NCBI RefSeq assembly: GCF_035982055.1
Contig: NZ_CP108427.1
Span: 4,154,001 to 4,218,000 of the forward strand
Direction: 5' to 3'
Length of the DNA: 64,000 nucleotides
Source of the DNA: Streptomyces sp. NBC_01288
GTDB taxonomy: Bacteria > Actinomycetota > Actinomycetes > Streptomycetales > Streptomycetaceae
Part shown: in pieces, positions 8,188 through 16,690 of the stretch
Layout of the letters: the number at the start of each line of letters is the position of its first letter
Position numbering within the stretch: position 1 is the stretch's first letter
Position numbers and translations under genes: made by a program
The notes under the pieces: model-generated
Seen by the model: the letters and a program-made list of their open reading frames with translations, nothing else
What the model was told of the DNA's origin: nothing
The model's database searches: none

Positions 8188-9516
8188 ATGGAGCCCAACA
8201 CGTCCAACGGCGGGCGTACGTTCAGCAGGCGCTGGGTGCTCGGCGCCGGTGCCACCACCCTGCTCACCACCGGGCTCACGGCCTGCGGCTCCAGTGACAG
8301 CACCGGCGACAGCAGCACGGTCACCGCCTTCACCTACGGCGACGACGCGGCGAAAGTGCAGGTCAAGGCCGTCACCCGGTTCAACGCGTCGGCGGCGGCG
8401 AAGAAGGCCAAGGGCAAGATCAAGCTGGAGAAGGTGCCTGGCACCGACTACCCGGCCAAGCTGCGCACCGCGATGGGCTCACCGAACGCGCCGGACGTCT
8501 TCTTCAACTGGGGCGGCGGCTCGATCAAGGCGTACCAGGAGGCGAACCAGCTCGTCGACCTCACCGACACCATCAAGAGCGACCCGGTCCTCAAGGACGG
8601 GTTCCTGCCGTCGGTGCTCGCGGCGGGTGCGCTCAAGGGCAAGAACTACGGCATACCGATGCGCGGCATGCAGCCGGTGATCCTCTTCTACAACAAGACC
8701 GTCTTCGCCGCGCACAAGCTCCAACCGCCCACCACCTGGGCCGAGTTGCTCGACATCAACAAGAAGCTCAAGGCAGCGGACATCACGCCGTTCGCGCTCG
8801 GCGGGGCCGACATCTGGCCCGAGTTGATGTGGCTGGAGTACCTGGTCGACCGGATCGGCGGGCCCGAGGTCTTCGACAAGATCAAGAACGGTGACGCGTC
8901 CGGTTGGGGCGACCCGGCCGTCCTCAAGGCCGCCGAGACGGTCAAGCAGCTCATCGACGACGGGGCGTTCGGCAAGGGGTTCAGCTCTGTGTCGTACGTC
9001 AACGGGGGTGCGCCCGCGGTGTTCGCCAAGGGCAAGGCGGCGATGCATCTGATGGGGTCGTGGGAGTACTCGACGCAACTCGGGAAGTTTCCCGACTTCG
9101 CGAAGAACAACCTGGGGTGGTTCGCGTTCCCGAAGTACGAGGGCGGCGCCGGTGATATCCGTAACGTGGTCGGGAACCCCACCAACTACTGGTCCGTGAA
9201 CGCCCGTACGGGTAACAAGGATGCGGCGATCGCGTTCCTCCGTGACTGTGCGTCGGAGGCGTACGCGAAGGAACTGGTCGCCAACGGGGATATTCCGACC
9301 ACCTCCAACGCGGAGAAGTTGCTGGACTCCTCGCCCAACCCGGAGTTCGCGAAGTTCCAGTACCAGATGGTGCAGCAGGCACCCGCGTTCACGTTGAGCT
9401 GGGACCAGGCGGTGGATCCGGATGTGTCCACGCCGATGCTCACCGAGATCAACAAGCTGTTTGTGGGGAAGAGTTCGCCGGCGGAGTTCGTGTCGGCGCT
9501 CAAGGGGTTGAAGTGA
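8188..9516 (+). CDS. ABC transporter sugar-binding lipoprotein (xylo-oligosaccharide, BxlE-like)
   Basis: A 442-aa extracellular solute-binding protein of family 1. ATG at 8188 follows GAGAGG with 8-nt spacing. The signal peptide has a twin-arginine-like SRRWVLGAGA stretch and a lipobox ending at Cys33 (GLTAC), so it is probably an exported lipoprotein. The mature part has the family features FFNWGGGSIKAYQEANQLVDL and MHLMGSWEY. It is the first gene of a four-gene operon with two permeases and a GH3 xylosidase; no ATPase is encoded here, as usual in Streptomyces where a shared MsiK-type ATPase serves many sugar importers. Substrate is inferred from the cluster. Confidence 0.88.
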   Translation: MEPNTSNGGRTFSRRWVLGAGATTLLTTGLTACGSSDSTGDSSTVTAFTYGDDAAKVQVKAVTRFNASAAAKKAKGKIKLEKVPGTDYPAKLRTAMGSPNAPDVFFNWGGGSIKAYQEANQLVDLTDTIKSDPVLKDGFLPSVLAAGALKGKNYGIPMRGMQPVILFYNKTVFAAHKLQPPTTWAELLDINKKLKAADITPFALGGADIWPELMWLEYLVDRIGGPEVFDKIKNGDASGWGDPAVLKAAETVKQLIDDGAFGKGFSSVSYVNGGAPAVFAKGKAAMHLMGSWEYSTQLGKFPDFAKNNLGWFAFPKYEGGAGDIRNVVGNPTNYWSVNARTGNKDAAIAFLRDCASEAYAKELVANGDIPTTSNAEKLLDSSPNPEFAKFQYQMVQQAPAFTLSWDQAVDPDVSTPMLTEINKLFVGKSSPAEFVSALKGLK

Positions 9517-10439
9517 GCGAGCGCTCCGCGGGTGGGGTGGTTCGTCGGGTGCCGGCGCGTCGTGGCTGGTCGCGCAGTTCCCCGCGCCCCTATGGGGGCG
9601 CTGCGCCCCATGCCGTTTGGGCTGTGCCCGGGGTTTTGTTCTTCGTGTTCTTCGCCGTCGCGCCCATGGTTCTCGCCGTGTATCTCTCCTTCACCACGTG
9701 GAACGGGCTGGGCGACCCTAAGCCCGTCGGGCTTGCCAACTGGGACAAGTTGCTGCGTGACGATCGGCTGACCCAATCCCTCACCGTCACCGTGCTGTTG
9801 ACCGTGACGAGCTGGGCCTTCCAAACCGTCGTGTCTCTCCTCCTCGGTGTCTGGGCGGCCGGGCGGCAGCGCAACCGGGCGATCCTCTCCGCGATCTTCT
9901 TCGTGCCGTTCCTGCTGTCCTCCACCGCCATCGCGTTGCTCTTCTACGCGCTCCTCGACCCCAACTTCGGCGTGATCCACCAGGACACGCTCGGGTCGAC
10001 GAGCGGTGCGTTTCTCGCGATCGTGTTTGTCGGGGGGTGGCAGTTCATCCCCTTCCACACGTTGATCTATCAGGGTGGGGCCCGGCAGATTCCCGAAGTG
10101 CTCTATCAGGCGGCGGCAATTGACGGCGCCGGGCGCTACCGGCAGTTCTTCTCGATCACGTTGCCTCAGCTCCGGAACACGGCGACGACCTCCAGCGTGC
10201 TGATGATCGTCGGCTCGCTCACCTACTTCGAGACCGTCCTGATCCTCACCCAGGGCGGCCCCGGCACGGACACGGCGATCCTGCCGTACCTGATGTACGA
10301 AGCCGGCTTCAAGAGCTACGACTTCGGCTACGCGAGCGCGATCGCGACCTTCCTGGTCGTCATCGCCACCGCGCTGTCCCTCGTCCTGGTCAGGCTCACC
10401 GGCTTCGGCGCCATGCGCAGTACCCGCGAAGGGATGTGA
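9513..10439 (+). CDS. ABC transporter permease (BxlF-like) with repeat-encoded N-terminus
   Basis: A 308-aa integral membrane protein of the MalF-type family with about six membrane segments and the inner-face EAA-type loop (YQAAAIDGAGRYRQFFSITLPQL). GTG at 9513 overlaps the upstream stop (GTGA) and has AAGGGG at good spacing. Residues 17-32 are encoded by a copy of a common Streptomyces interspersed hairpin repeat (9562-9601), which adds a Ser/Arg/Pro stretch before the first membrane segment. The only in-frame downstream start (GTG at 9624) lies at the edge of that segment and has no ribosome-binding site. It forms the import channel with the next gene product. Confidence 0.88.
   Translation: MSERSAGGVVRRVPARRGWSRSSPRPYGGAAPHAVWAVPGVLFFVFFAVAPMVLAVYLSFTTWNGLGDPKPVGLANWDKLLRDDRLTQSLTVTVLLTVTSWAFQTVVSLLLGVWAAGRQRNRAILSAIFFVPFLLSSTAIALLFYALLDPNFGVIHQDTLGSTSGAFLAIVFVGGWQFIPFHTLIYQGGARQIPEVLYQAAAIDGAGRYRQFFSITLPQLRNTATTSSVLMIVGSLTYFETVLILTQGGPGTDTAILPYLMYEAGFKSYDFGYASAIATFLVVIATALSLVLVRLTGFGAMRSTREGM
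9562..9601 (+). repeat. Interspersed Streptomyces hairpin repeat, copy A, inside a coding sequence
   Basis: The element reads GTGGCTGGTCGCGCAG followed by TTCCCCGCGCCCC, ending in the stem GCGCCCC/GGGGCGC (9584-9601). Near-identical copies occur at 40163-40220 and 43585-43640, and a variant at 17264-17350. In those places the element sits directly after a stop codon with the hairpin furthest downstream, like a terminator. Here it also sits after a stop codon (that of the binding-protein gene), but because the permease start overlaps that stop, the repeat is translated. Confidence 0.8.
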
Positions 10440-10443
10440 CGGA

Positions 10444-11343
10444 GTGTCACACGACACGTTGCCGCGTCCGGTGAAGACGGCGGAGGAACCGGTGGAACCC
10501 GCGCGAACTCGACGACGCCGGCACTGGACCAAGCGCCCCAACCCCGTCGCCGGCCTCGGCTCCCTCCTCTGGCTCGCGGTCGTCATCATCCCGATCTACG
10601 CGATGATCTCGGCGTCCCTCACCCGCCAGGACAAGGCGCTGGGCAACAACGCCCTGAAACCGCCCACCGATCCGACCTTCGCCAACTACAACACCGTTCT
10701 GCACAACGGCTTCGGCCACTTCCTCGCGAACACGGCACTGGTCGCGGCTGCGGTCGTAGGCATCGTGCTCGTGCTGTGCGTGCCGCTCGCCTACGTGGCC
10801 GTACGCACGAGGACGGTCTGGTCGACCGGGGCCTTCCGCCTGTTCCTGATGGGAGTCGCGATCCCGGCACAGGCAGTCGTGGTCCCCCTGTACCTGATGA
10901 TCGCCAAACTCGACCTGTACGACAGCCTGTTGGCGGTGATCCTCCCTACGGCGGCCTTCGCGATGCCGGTCTCCACGCTGATCCTGACCGGCACGCTGCG
11001 GGACATCTCGGAGGACCTGTACGAGGCGATGGCGCTCGACGGCGCGTCGGCGACGCGGATGCTGTTCCAGCTGGTCATCCCGATGACCAAGGGCGGGATC
11101 AGCACGGTCGTCATCTACGCGGCGCTCCAGGCCTGGAACGGTTTCCTCTTCCCGCTGATCTTCACCCAGTCCGACGGACCGAGGGTCCTCACGCTCGGAC
11201 TCTTCAACTACGTCAGCCAGTTCGGCGTGAACATCCCCGCCCTGCTCGCCTCGGTCGTCCTCTCCGGCATCCCGATCTTCGCCGTCTACCTGGTGGCCCG
11301 GCGCGCCCTGGTCGGCGGCCTGATGGGCGTGGGCGGAAAGTAA
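10444..11343 (+). CDS. ABC transporter permease (BxlG-like)
   Basis: A 299-aa MalG-type inner-membrane permease, GTG start 4 bp after the previous stop. A short basic N-terminus (RTRRRRHWTKR) precedes about six membrane segments. The conserved cytoplasmic EAA loop, the docking site for the ATPase, is visible as EDLYEAMALDGASATRMLFQLVIPMTKG written in two parts across residues 195-222. It pairs with the preceding permease and with the binding lipoprotein. The energy-coupling ATPase must come from elsewhere on the chromosome. Confidence 0.9.
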   Translation: MSHDTLPRPVKTAEEPVEPARTRRRRHWTKRPNPVAGLGSLLWLAVVIIPIYAMISASLTRQDKALGNNALKPPTDPTFANYNTVLHNGFGHFLANTALVAAAVVGIVLVLCVPLAYVAVRTRTVWSTGAFRLFLMGVAIPAQAVVVPLYLMIAKLDLYDSLLAVILPTAAFAMPVSTLILTGTLRDISEDLYEAMALDGASATRMLFQLVIPMTKGGISTVVIYAALQAWNGFLFPLIFTQSDGPRVLTLGLFNYVSQFGVNIPALLASVVLSGIPIFAVYLVARRALVGGLMGVGGK

Positions 11344-11367
11344 CCCCCTTTCTCTGACAGGAGTTTC

Positions 11368-13692
11368 ATGACCACCGCCCCCTGGCGCGACCCCGCCCTG
11401 CCCGCCGCCGCCCGCGTCGACGACCTGCTCGCCCGGATGACCCTGGAGGAGAAGACCGCCCAGCTCTACGGCGTCTGGGTCGGCGCCGCCACCGACGGCG
11501 ACGGAGTCGCCCCGCTCCAGCGGGAGATGACCTCGGACTACGACTGGGACGAGCTGATCACCCGGGGTCTCGGCCAGCTCACCCGTTCCTTCGGTACGGC
11601 GCCGGTGGACCCGGAGTTGGGCGCGCAGGCGCTGGCCCGCGCGCAGCGCCGGATCGCGGCGGCGGGGCGTTTCGGCATCCCGGCGGTCGCCCATGAGGAG
11701 TGCCTGGCGGGGTTCACCGCGTGGGGTGCGACGGCGTACCCGGTGCCGTTGGCGTGGGGCGCGAGCTTCGACCCGGGGCTGGTCGAGGAGATGGCCCGGC
11801 ACATCGGCGCGGACCTGCGCGCGGCCGGCGTTCACCAGGGTCTCGCCCCGGTCCTGGACGTCGTACGGGATCCGCGCTGGGGCCGGGTGGAGGAGACGAT
11901 CGGCGAGGACCCGTACCTGGTGGGGACCATCGGTACGGCGTATGTGCGGGGGCTGGAGTCGGCCGGGGTCGTCGCGACGCTGAAGCACTTCGCCGGGTAC
12001 GCGTCCTCGGTGGGGGCGCGGAATCTGGCGCCGGTGCGGGCGGGGGTACGGGAGTTCGCGGACGTCACTCTTCCCCCCTTCGAGATGGCGCTGCGGGAGG
12101 GCGGGGCGCGCTCGGTGATGGCCGCGTACAACGAGACCGACGGCGTCCCTGCGTCGGCGGACCCCGCGCTGCTGACCCAACTCCTGCGCGAGGACTGGGG
12201 GTTCACGGGAACGGTGGTCGCCGACTACTTCGGCATCGGCTTCCTGGAGACGCTCCACCGGGTGGCCGGCAGCCCGGCCCAGGCGGCGCGGGCAGCGCTG
12301 GAGGCGGGCATCGACGTAGAACTCCCGACGTTGAAGTGCTACGGGAAACCGCTGGTCGAGGCGGTGCGGGCGGGGGGCATCCCGGAGGCGCTCGTGGACC
12401 GGGCGGCGCGTCGAGTGCTGTTGCAGAAGGCCGAGTTGGGGCTCTTGGACGAGGACTGGTCCCCGGAGCCGACCGGGCGGATCGACCTGGACTCACCGGC
12501 GAACCGCGCCCTGGCCCGCCAACTGGCCGAAGAGTCAGTGGTGTTGCTGGACAACCCGGACGGTCTGCTGCCGCTGGTGGCGGACGCGCGCATCGCCGTG
12601 GTCGGCCCGCGGGCGGCGGACGCTCTCGCCATGCTCGGGTGCTACTCCTTCCCGTCCCACGTGGGTACGCACCACCCCGAGGTGCCGATGGGCATCGACA
12701 TCCCCACGGTGCTGGACTCGCTGCGGGCCGAACTCCCGGACTCCAAGGTGACGTTCGCCGAGGGGTGTGACGTCTCCGGCCCGGACACCTCCGGTTTCGA
12801 GGAGGCGGTGGCGCGGACGGCGGAGGCGGACGTGTGCGTGGCGGTGCTCGGCGACCGCGCGGGCCTGTTCGGACGGGGCACGTCGGGCGAGGGCTGCGAT
12901 GTGGGGGACCTCCGACTACCCGGCATACAAGCCGACTTGCTGGACGCACTGGTATCGACGGGCGTCCCGGTCGTCCTGGTCCTGCTGACCGGCCGCCCCT
13001 ACGCCCTGGGCCGCTGGCACGGCCGACTGGGCGCGGTGGTCCAGGCGTTCTTCCCTGGGGAGGAAGGCGGCCCGGCAGTGGCGGGAGTGCTGTCGGGCCG
13101 CGTCAACCCGTCCGGCCGCCTCCCGGTGAGTGTCCCGCACGCACCGGGCGGCCAGCCGTGGACGTACCTCCAGCCTCCGCTGGGCCTGGCCGACGAGGTC
13201 AGCAGCCTGGACCCGACCCCGCTGTACCCCTTCGGCCACGGCCGCTCGTACACGACGTTCGCGTGGGAGCCCGCCGAATCAAGGGAGTTGGAAAGGGAGT
13301 TGAAGAGGGAGGTGGAGATCGACACGGACGGCTCCTACGACCTGCCCCTCACCGTCCGCAACACCGGCGACCGCACCGGCACGGAGATCGTCCAGCTCTA
13401 CCTCCACGACCCGGTCGCCTCGGTGACCCGCCCGGATGTCCGCCTGATCGCTTACCAACGACTGGAGTTGGCCCCCGGCGAGGCGACGCGCGTGACCTTC
13501 CACTTCCACGCCGACCTGTCCGCGTTCACGGACCGCTCGGGCCGCCGGGTGGTCGAACCGGGCGTACTGGAGCTGAGGTTGGGGGTTTCCAGCGCGGAGG
13601 TGCGGCACACGACGCGGCTGACGCTGACGGGTCCCGTGCGGGTGGTGGGGGCGGAGCGGCGGCTGCGGTGCGAGGTCGGCCTCGGTGAGTGA
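11368..13692 (+). CDS. Glycoside hydrolase family 3, probable intracellular beta-xylosidase (BxlA-like)
   Basis: A 774-aa protein with no signal peptide, fitting intracellular hydrolysis of imported xylo-oligosaccharides. The N-terminal GH3 barrel shows LKHFAGY (His207) and the nucleophile Asp286 in GTVVADYFG; the second domain (about 390-640) has the GH3 alpha/beta sandwich, and the C-terminal part a fibronectin III-like domain (ITVRNTGDRTGTEIVQLYL-type). The ATG follows GACAGGAG, 24 bp after the permease stop. Beta-xylosidase activity is inferred from the operon and family; beta-glucosidase or arabinosidase activity is possible in GH3. It ends the xylan operon and converges on a small minus-strand gene. 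Confidence 0.88.
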   Translation: MTTAPWRDPALPAAARVDDLLARMTLEEKTAQLYGVWVGAATDGDGVAPLQREMTSDYDWDELITRGLGQLTRSFGTAPVDPELGAQALARAQRRIAAAGRFGIPAVAHEECLAGFTAWGATAYPVPLAWGASFDPGLVEEMARHIGADLRAAGVHQGLAPVLDVVRDPRWGRVEETIGEDPYLVGTIGTAYVRGLESAGVVATLKHFAGYASSVGARNLAPVRAGVREFADVTLPPFEMALREGGARSVMAAYNETDGVPASADPALLTQLLREDWGFTGTVVADYFGIGFLETLHRVAGSPAQAARAALEAGIDVELPTLKCYGKPLVEAVRAGGIPEALVDRAARRVLLQKAELGLLDEDWSPEPTGRIDLDSPANRALARQLAEESVVLLDNPDGLLPLVADARIAVVGPRAADALAMLGCYSFPSHVGTHHPEVPMGIDIPTVLDSLRAELPDSKVTFAEGCDVSGPDTSGFEEAVARTAEADVCVAVLGDRAGLFGRGTSGEGCDVGDLRLPGIQADLLDALVSTGVPVVLVLLTGRPYALGRWHGRLGAVVQAFFPGEEGGPAVAGVLSGRVNPSGRLPVSVPHAPGGQPWTYLQPPLGLADEVSSLDPTPLYPFGHGRSYTTFAWEPAESRELERELKREVEIDTDGSYDLPLTVRNTGDRTGTEIVQLYLHDPVASVTRPDVRLIAYQRLELAPGEATRVTFHFHADLSAFTDRSGRRVVEPGVLELRLGVSSAEVRHTTRLTLTGPVRVVGAERRLRCEVGLGE

Positions 13693-13714
13693 CGCCGCCG
13701 GCCGTCCTCAGGCG

Positions 13715-13891
13715 CTATCTGCCGGCCTTGCGTCGGCCTGCCTGTATCAGGGTCCCCACGCCGAGCGCCGCGAACGCCACGACCAGGAACGTCACGACCT
13801 CCAACAACGGCGGCAGCGTGTGCTCGGTGATGAGGGACGTGACCGTCATGGCCAGGGCCACGAAACCGAAGGACAGGACCACACGCTTCAA
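13715..13891 (-). CDS. Small two-helix membrane protein, unrecognised
   Basis: A 58-aa ORF from a TTG start (13889-13891), missed by length and start-codon filters. GGGAGG lies 6 nt upstream of the TTG, an excellent site. The protein has two hydrophobic helices (about 5-20 and 31-49: FLVVAFAALGVGTLI) and a basic tail (AGRRKAGR), so it is predicted to be an integral membrane microprotein. It lies between the xylosidase gene and the TsaD operon and may be the last gene of the latter. Function unknown. Confidence 0.55.
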   Translation of the reverse strand: MKRVVLSFGFVALAMTVTSLITEHTLPPLLEVVTFLVVAFAALGVGTLIQAGRRKAGR

Positions 13892-13953
13892 GAAGAGCCT
13901 CCCGACGGCCTGTTGGGTGATGCGCGACGGAGGCGCTGGGGGCGGAACCCTTG

Positions 13954-14211
13954 TTACCCGCCCACCGACTCGAACCGCCAGCGATGCACCGCCCGCATGG
14001 CCAACTCCCCCTCAGGCTCGGGCAGTTCGGGCAACTCCGTATCGTACTCCGCGTCCCACCACGTGATGACGAGCACCCGGTCCTGGGGCGCGCGCAGGAA
14101 CTCCCGGCGCAGGGGCTCGGCCGGAAGCCGCTGCTCCCGGGCCCAGGCGAGGAGTTCCTCGCCCCGGCCCGGGACCGCCCGGGCCTCCCACATCAACGCG
14201 ACCGTCGTCAC
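13954..14211 (-). CDS. Small conserved hypothetical protein in the tsaD operon
   Basis: An 85-aa soluble protein. Its GTG start overlaps the tsaD stop (GTGA), so it is translationally coupled to tsaD. The sequence pattern (VALMWEARAVPGRGEELLAWARE, then VLVITWWDAE and a C-terminal RWRFESVGG) suggests a small alpha/beta ferredoxin-like fold of the antibiotic-monooxygenase (ABM)-like type, judged only by eye. No catalytic residues can be named. Context suggests co-expression with t6A synthesis, but this could be a passenger. Confidence 0.7.
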   Translation of the reverse strand: MTTVALMWEARAVPGRGEELLAWAREQRLPAEPLRREFLRAPQDRVLVITWWDAEYDTELPELPEPEGELAMRAVHRWRFESVGG

Positions 14212-15314
14212 GAGTACAGGTTCTCCTTGCTGACCTCGTGCACGTGGTCGTGATCATGGGAGTGGCCGGGGACATGCGGGTCCGTCACCGGGAGGGAGGA
14301 GTCCGCGGACAGGTCCCAGTCCGAGGGGACCCGGTTCCGCGCGACCATCTCCGCACCCAGTGCGGCGACCATCGCCCCGTTGTCCGTGCACAGCTTCGGG
14401 CGCGGGACGCGGAGGCGGATGCCGGCGGCCTCGCAGCGTTCCGCCGCCAGCGCGCGCAGGCGGGAGTTGGCGGCGACGCCGCCGCCGATCATCAGGTGGT
14501 CGACGCCCTCGTCCTTGCAGGCGCGTACGGCCTTGCGGGTGAGGACGTCGACGACGGCCTCCTGGAAGGACGCCGAGACATCGCGCACCGGCACGTCCTC
14601 CCCCGCCGCCCTCTTCGCCTCGATCCAGCGGGCCACCGAGGTCTTCAGCCCGGAGAAGGAGAAGTCGTACGCCGGGTCGCGCGGGCCGGTCAGGCCGCGC
14701 GGGAACGTGATCGCCGTGGGGTCGCCCTCCTTGGCGTACCGGTCGATGACCGGCCCGCCCGGGAAGCCGAGGTTCAGGACGCGGGCGATCTTGTCGAAGG
14801 CCTCGCCCGCCGCGTCGTCGATCGTCGCGCCCAGCGGCCGTACGTCCGAGGTGATGTCCGAGGAGAGGAGCAGGGAGGAGTGGCCGCCGGACACCAGCAG
14901 CGCCATCGTCGGTTCCGGCAACGGGCCGTGCTCCAGCTGGTCCACGCAGATGTGGGAGGCGAGGTGGTTCACGCCGTAGAGCGGCTTGCCGAGCGCGTAG
15001 GCGTACGCCTTGGCCGCCGAGACGCCGACCAGCAGGGCGCCGGCCAGGCCGGGGCCCGCAGTGACCGCGATGCCGTCGAGGTCACGGGCGCTCACGCCCG
15101 CGTCCTTCAGCGCGCGCTGGATCGTCGGGACCATCGCCTCCAGGTGGGCGCGGGACGCCACCTCCGGTACGACCCCGCCGAAGCGGGCGTGCTCGTCGAC
15201 GCTGGACGCGACCGCGTCCGCCAGCAGGGTGGTGCCGCGGACGATGCCGACGCCGGTCTCGTCGCAGGAGGTCTCGATGCCCAGGACGAGGGGCTCGTCG
15301 CGTGAGTCAGTCAT
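14208..15314 (-). CDS. tsaD: tRNA N6-adenosine threonylcarbamoyltransferase
   Basis: A 368-aa ASKHA-fold enzyme that transfers the threonylcarbamoyl group to A37 of ANN-decoding tRNAs, working with TsaB and TsaE. Family marks: LGIETSCDETGVGIV at the N-terminus, the metal-binding HLASHI motif (about 128-133), the nucleotide loop LLVSGGHSSL and the C-terminal GGGVAANSRLR. The C-terminus has a His-rich tail (HSHDHDHVHE) that could bind metal. The ATG overlaps the rimI-like gene by 8 bp, and tsaB-rimI-tsaD plus the small 13954-14211 gene form an overlapping operon. Confidence 0.96.
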   Translation of the reverse strand: MTDSRDEPLVLGIETSCDETGVGIVRGTTLLADAVASSVDEHARFGGVVPEVASRAHLEAMVPTIQRALKDAGVSARDLDGIAVTAGPGLAGALLVGVSAAKAYAYALGKPLYGVNHLASHICVDQLEHGPLPEPTMALLVSGGHSSLLLSSDITSDVRPLGATIDDAAGEAFDKIARVLNLGFPGGPVIDRYAKEGDPTAITFPRGLTGPRDPAYDFSFSGLKTSVARWIEAKRAAGEDVPVRDVSASFQEAVVDVLTRKAVRACKDEGVDHLMIGGGVAANSRLRALAAERCEAAGIRLRVPRPKLCTDNGAMVAALGAEMVARNRVPSDWDLSADSSLPVTDPHVPGHSHDHDHVHEVSKENLYS

Positions 15315-15882
15315 GGATCTCGGTTCCTTGTACGGAAGTTGACCCCGCAGCGGAGCTGCTGTCGGGATCTGTGGTCAGGCGCATCACCAGGGCGTCGACA
15401 TTGCCCGGCTGGTAGTAACCGCGCCGGAAACCGATCGGGGCGAAGCCGAAGCGCTCGTACAGCTTCTGCGCGCGGACGTTGTCGACGCGGCATTCGAGCA
15501 TGACCTCGGCGCACTCGAACTCGCTTGCCGCGGTGAGGAGTTCGGTCAGGAGGGTGGAGCCGAGGCCGGTGCCCCAGTGGTCGCGGGCGACGGCGATGGT
15601 CTGGATGTCGGCCCCCACGGCGGAGTCGCTGTCGGACGCGGTGCCGGCGGTGGCGAGACCCGCGTAGCCGATGACCCGCACGCCGCTCTCGGTCTCCGCA
15701 CCGTCCACCTCGGCCACCAGGTACCGCCGGGTCGCCTCGGCGCCCCGCGCATGGGCCAGTTCGGACCAGAACATGCCCCGGGACCAGGCGTCCTCGGGGA
15801 AGAGGTCCTTCTCCAGTTCCAGCACGGGATCGATGTCCCACCAGCGCATCTCGCGCAGCCGAGGGCTCAGGGATTCGGTCAC
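15307..15882 (-). CDS. rimI: Ribosomal-protein-alanine N-acetyltransferase family (GNAT)
   Basis: A 191-aa GNAT acetyltransferase from a GTG that overlaps the tsaB stop (GTGA). The acetyl-CoA-binding motif A is visible as VARDHWGTGLGSTLL, and motif B as VRAQKLYERFGFAPIGFRRGYY. RimI acetylates the N-terminus of ribosomal protein S18 in enterobacteria; in actinobacteria the gene is regularly embedded between tsaB and tsaD, so a link to the t6A complex or broader N-terminal acetylation is possible. The C-terminal tail (DPDSSSAAGSTS) is disordered and not conserved. Confidence 0.9.
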   Translation of the reverse strand: MTESLSPRLREMRWWDIDPVLELEKDLFPEDAWSRGMFWSELAHARGAEATRRYLVAEVDGAETESGVRVIGYAGLATAGTASDSDSAVGADIQTIAVARDHWGTGLGSTLLTELLTAASEFECAEVMLECRVDNVRAQKLYERFGFAPIGFRRGYYQPGNVDALVMRLTTDPDSSSAAGSTSVQGTEIHD

Positions 15883-16532
15883 TTGGGGGTGACCACCTTG
15901 TAGTTCTTGGGCACCTGGGCGTCGGGACGGCGCAGGTACAGCGGCCGGGGCGCGGGCAGTTCGACGCCCGCCGCGAGTCTCTCCACGGCCAGCGAGGCGA
16001 GCGCGGCGGCGGACACGTGCTCCGGCTCGTGGGCGGACGGGAAGGTGTCCGGGTAGAGCAGCGCACCGGCGCCGACGGCGGGCAGTCCGGCCACCTGGTC
16101 GGCGATGTCGGCGGGCCGGTCCACGGCCGGGTCGGTCACCCTCGTACGAGAGTCGGAGTAGCGCGCCCAGTACACCTCCTTGCGCCGCGCGTCCGTGGCG
16201 ACGACGAAGGGGCCGTCGAGGTCGGCGGCGTAGGCGAGGCCGTCCAGCGTGCACACACCGTGCACGGGCACGCCTAGGGCGAGCCCGAAGGTGTCGGCGG
16301 TCATCAGGCCGACGCGCAGCCCGGTGTAGGGGCCGGGGCCGATGCCCACGACGATTCCCGTGACGGCGTCGAGCGTGAGCCCCGCGTCGGCGAGCACGTG
16401 GTCGACGGCCGGGAGCAGCAGCTCACCGTGGCGGCGCGCGTCCACCTGACTCGACGAGGCGATGACGGCCTCGCCGTCGTGCAGGGCGACGGTGACGGCG
16501 GGGGTGGCGGTATCCAGAGCGAGCAAGAGCAC
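15879..16532 (-). CDS. tsaB: tRNA threonylcarbamoyladenosine biosynthesis protein TsaB
   Basis: A 217-aa protein from a GTG start. It has the inactive-ASKHA signature of TsaB: LLLALDTATPAVTVAL, the RRHGELLLPAVDHVL helix and GIGPGPYTGLRVGL. TsaB scaffolds TsaD and TsaE and is needed for t6A formation although it does not bind substrate itself. It is the first gene of the tsaB-rimI-tsaD operon and is divergent from the gene at 16691; the 158-bp spacer should hold both promoters. Confidence 0.95.
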   Translation of the reverse strand: MLLLALDTATPAVTVALHDGEAVIASSSQVDARRHGELLLPAVDHVLADAGLTLDAVTGIVVGIGPGPYTGLRVGLMTADTFGLALGVPVHGVCTLDGLAYAADLDGPFVVATDARRKEVYWARYSDSRTRVTDPAVDRPADIADQVAGLPAVGAGALLYPDTFPSAHEPEHVSAAALASLAVERLAAGVELPAPRPLYLRRPDAQVPKNYKVVTPK

Positions 16533-16690
16533 GCAAACAGCCTACGGCTCCGGCGCCGCGAGCACGGCCGCCCCGGTCGGCCCGGCCCCGGCTGCTACGG
16601 TCACCTAGGGTCACCGGACTTACGGGACGTACGGGTCCGTACGGGGCACCGTCACAGGACGTAGACGTAGAGACGCGGAGGTGGGCGCCG

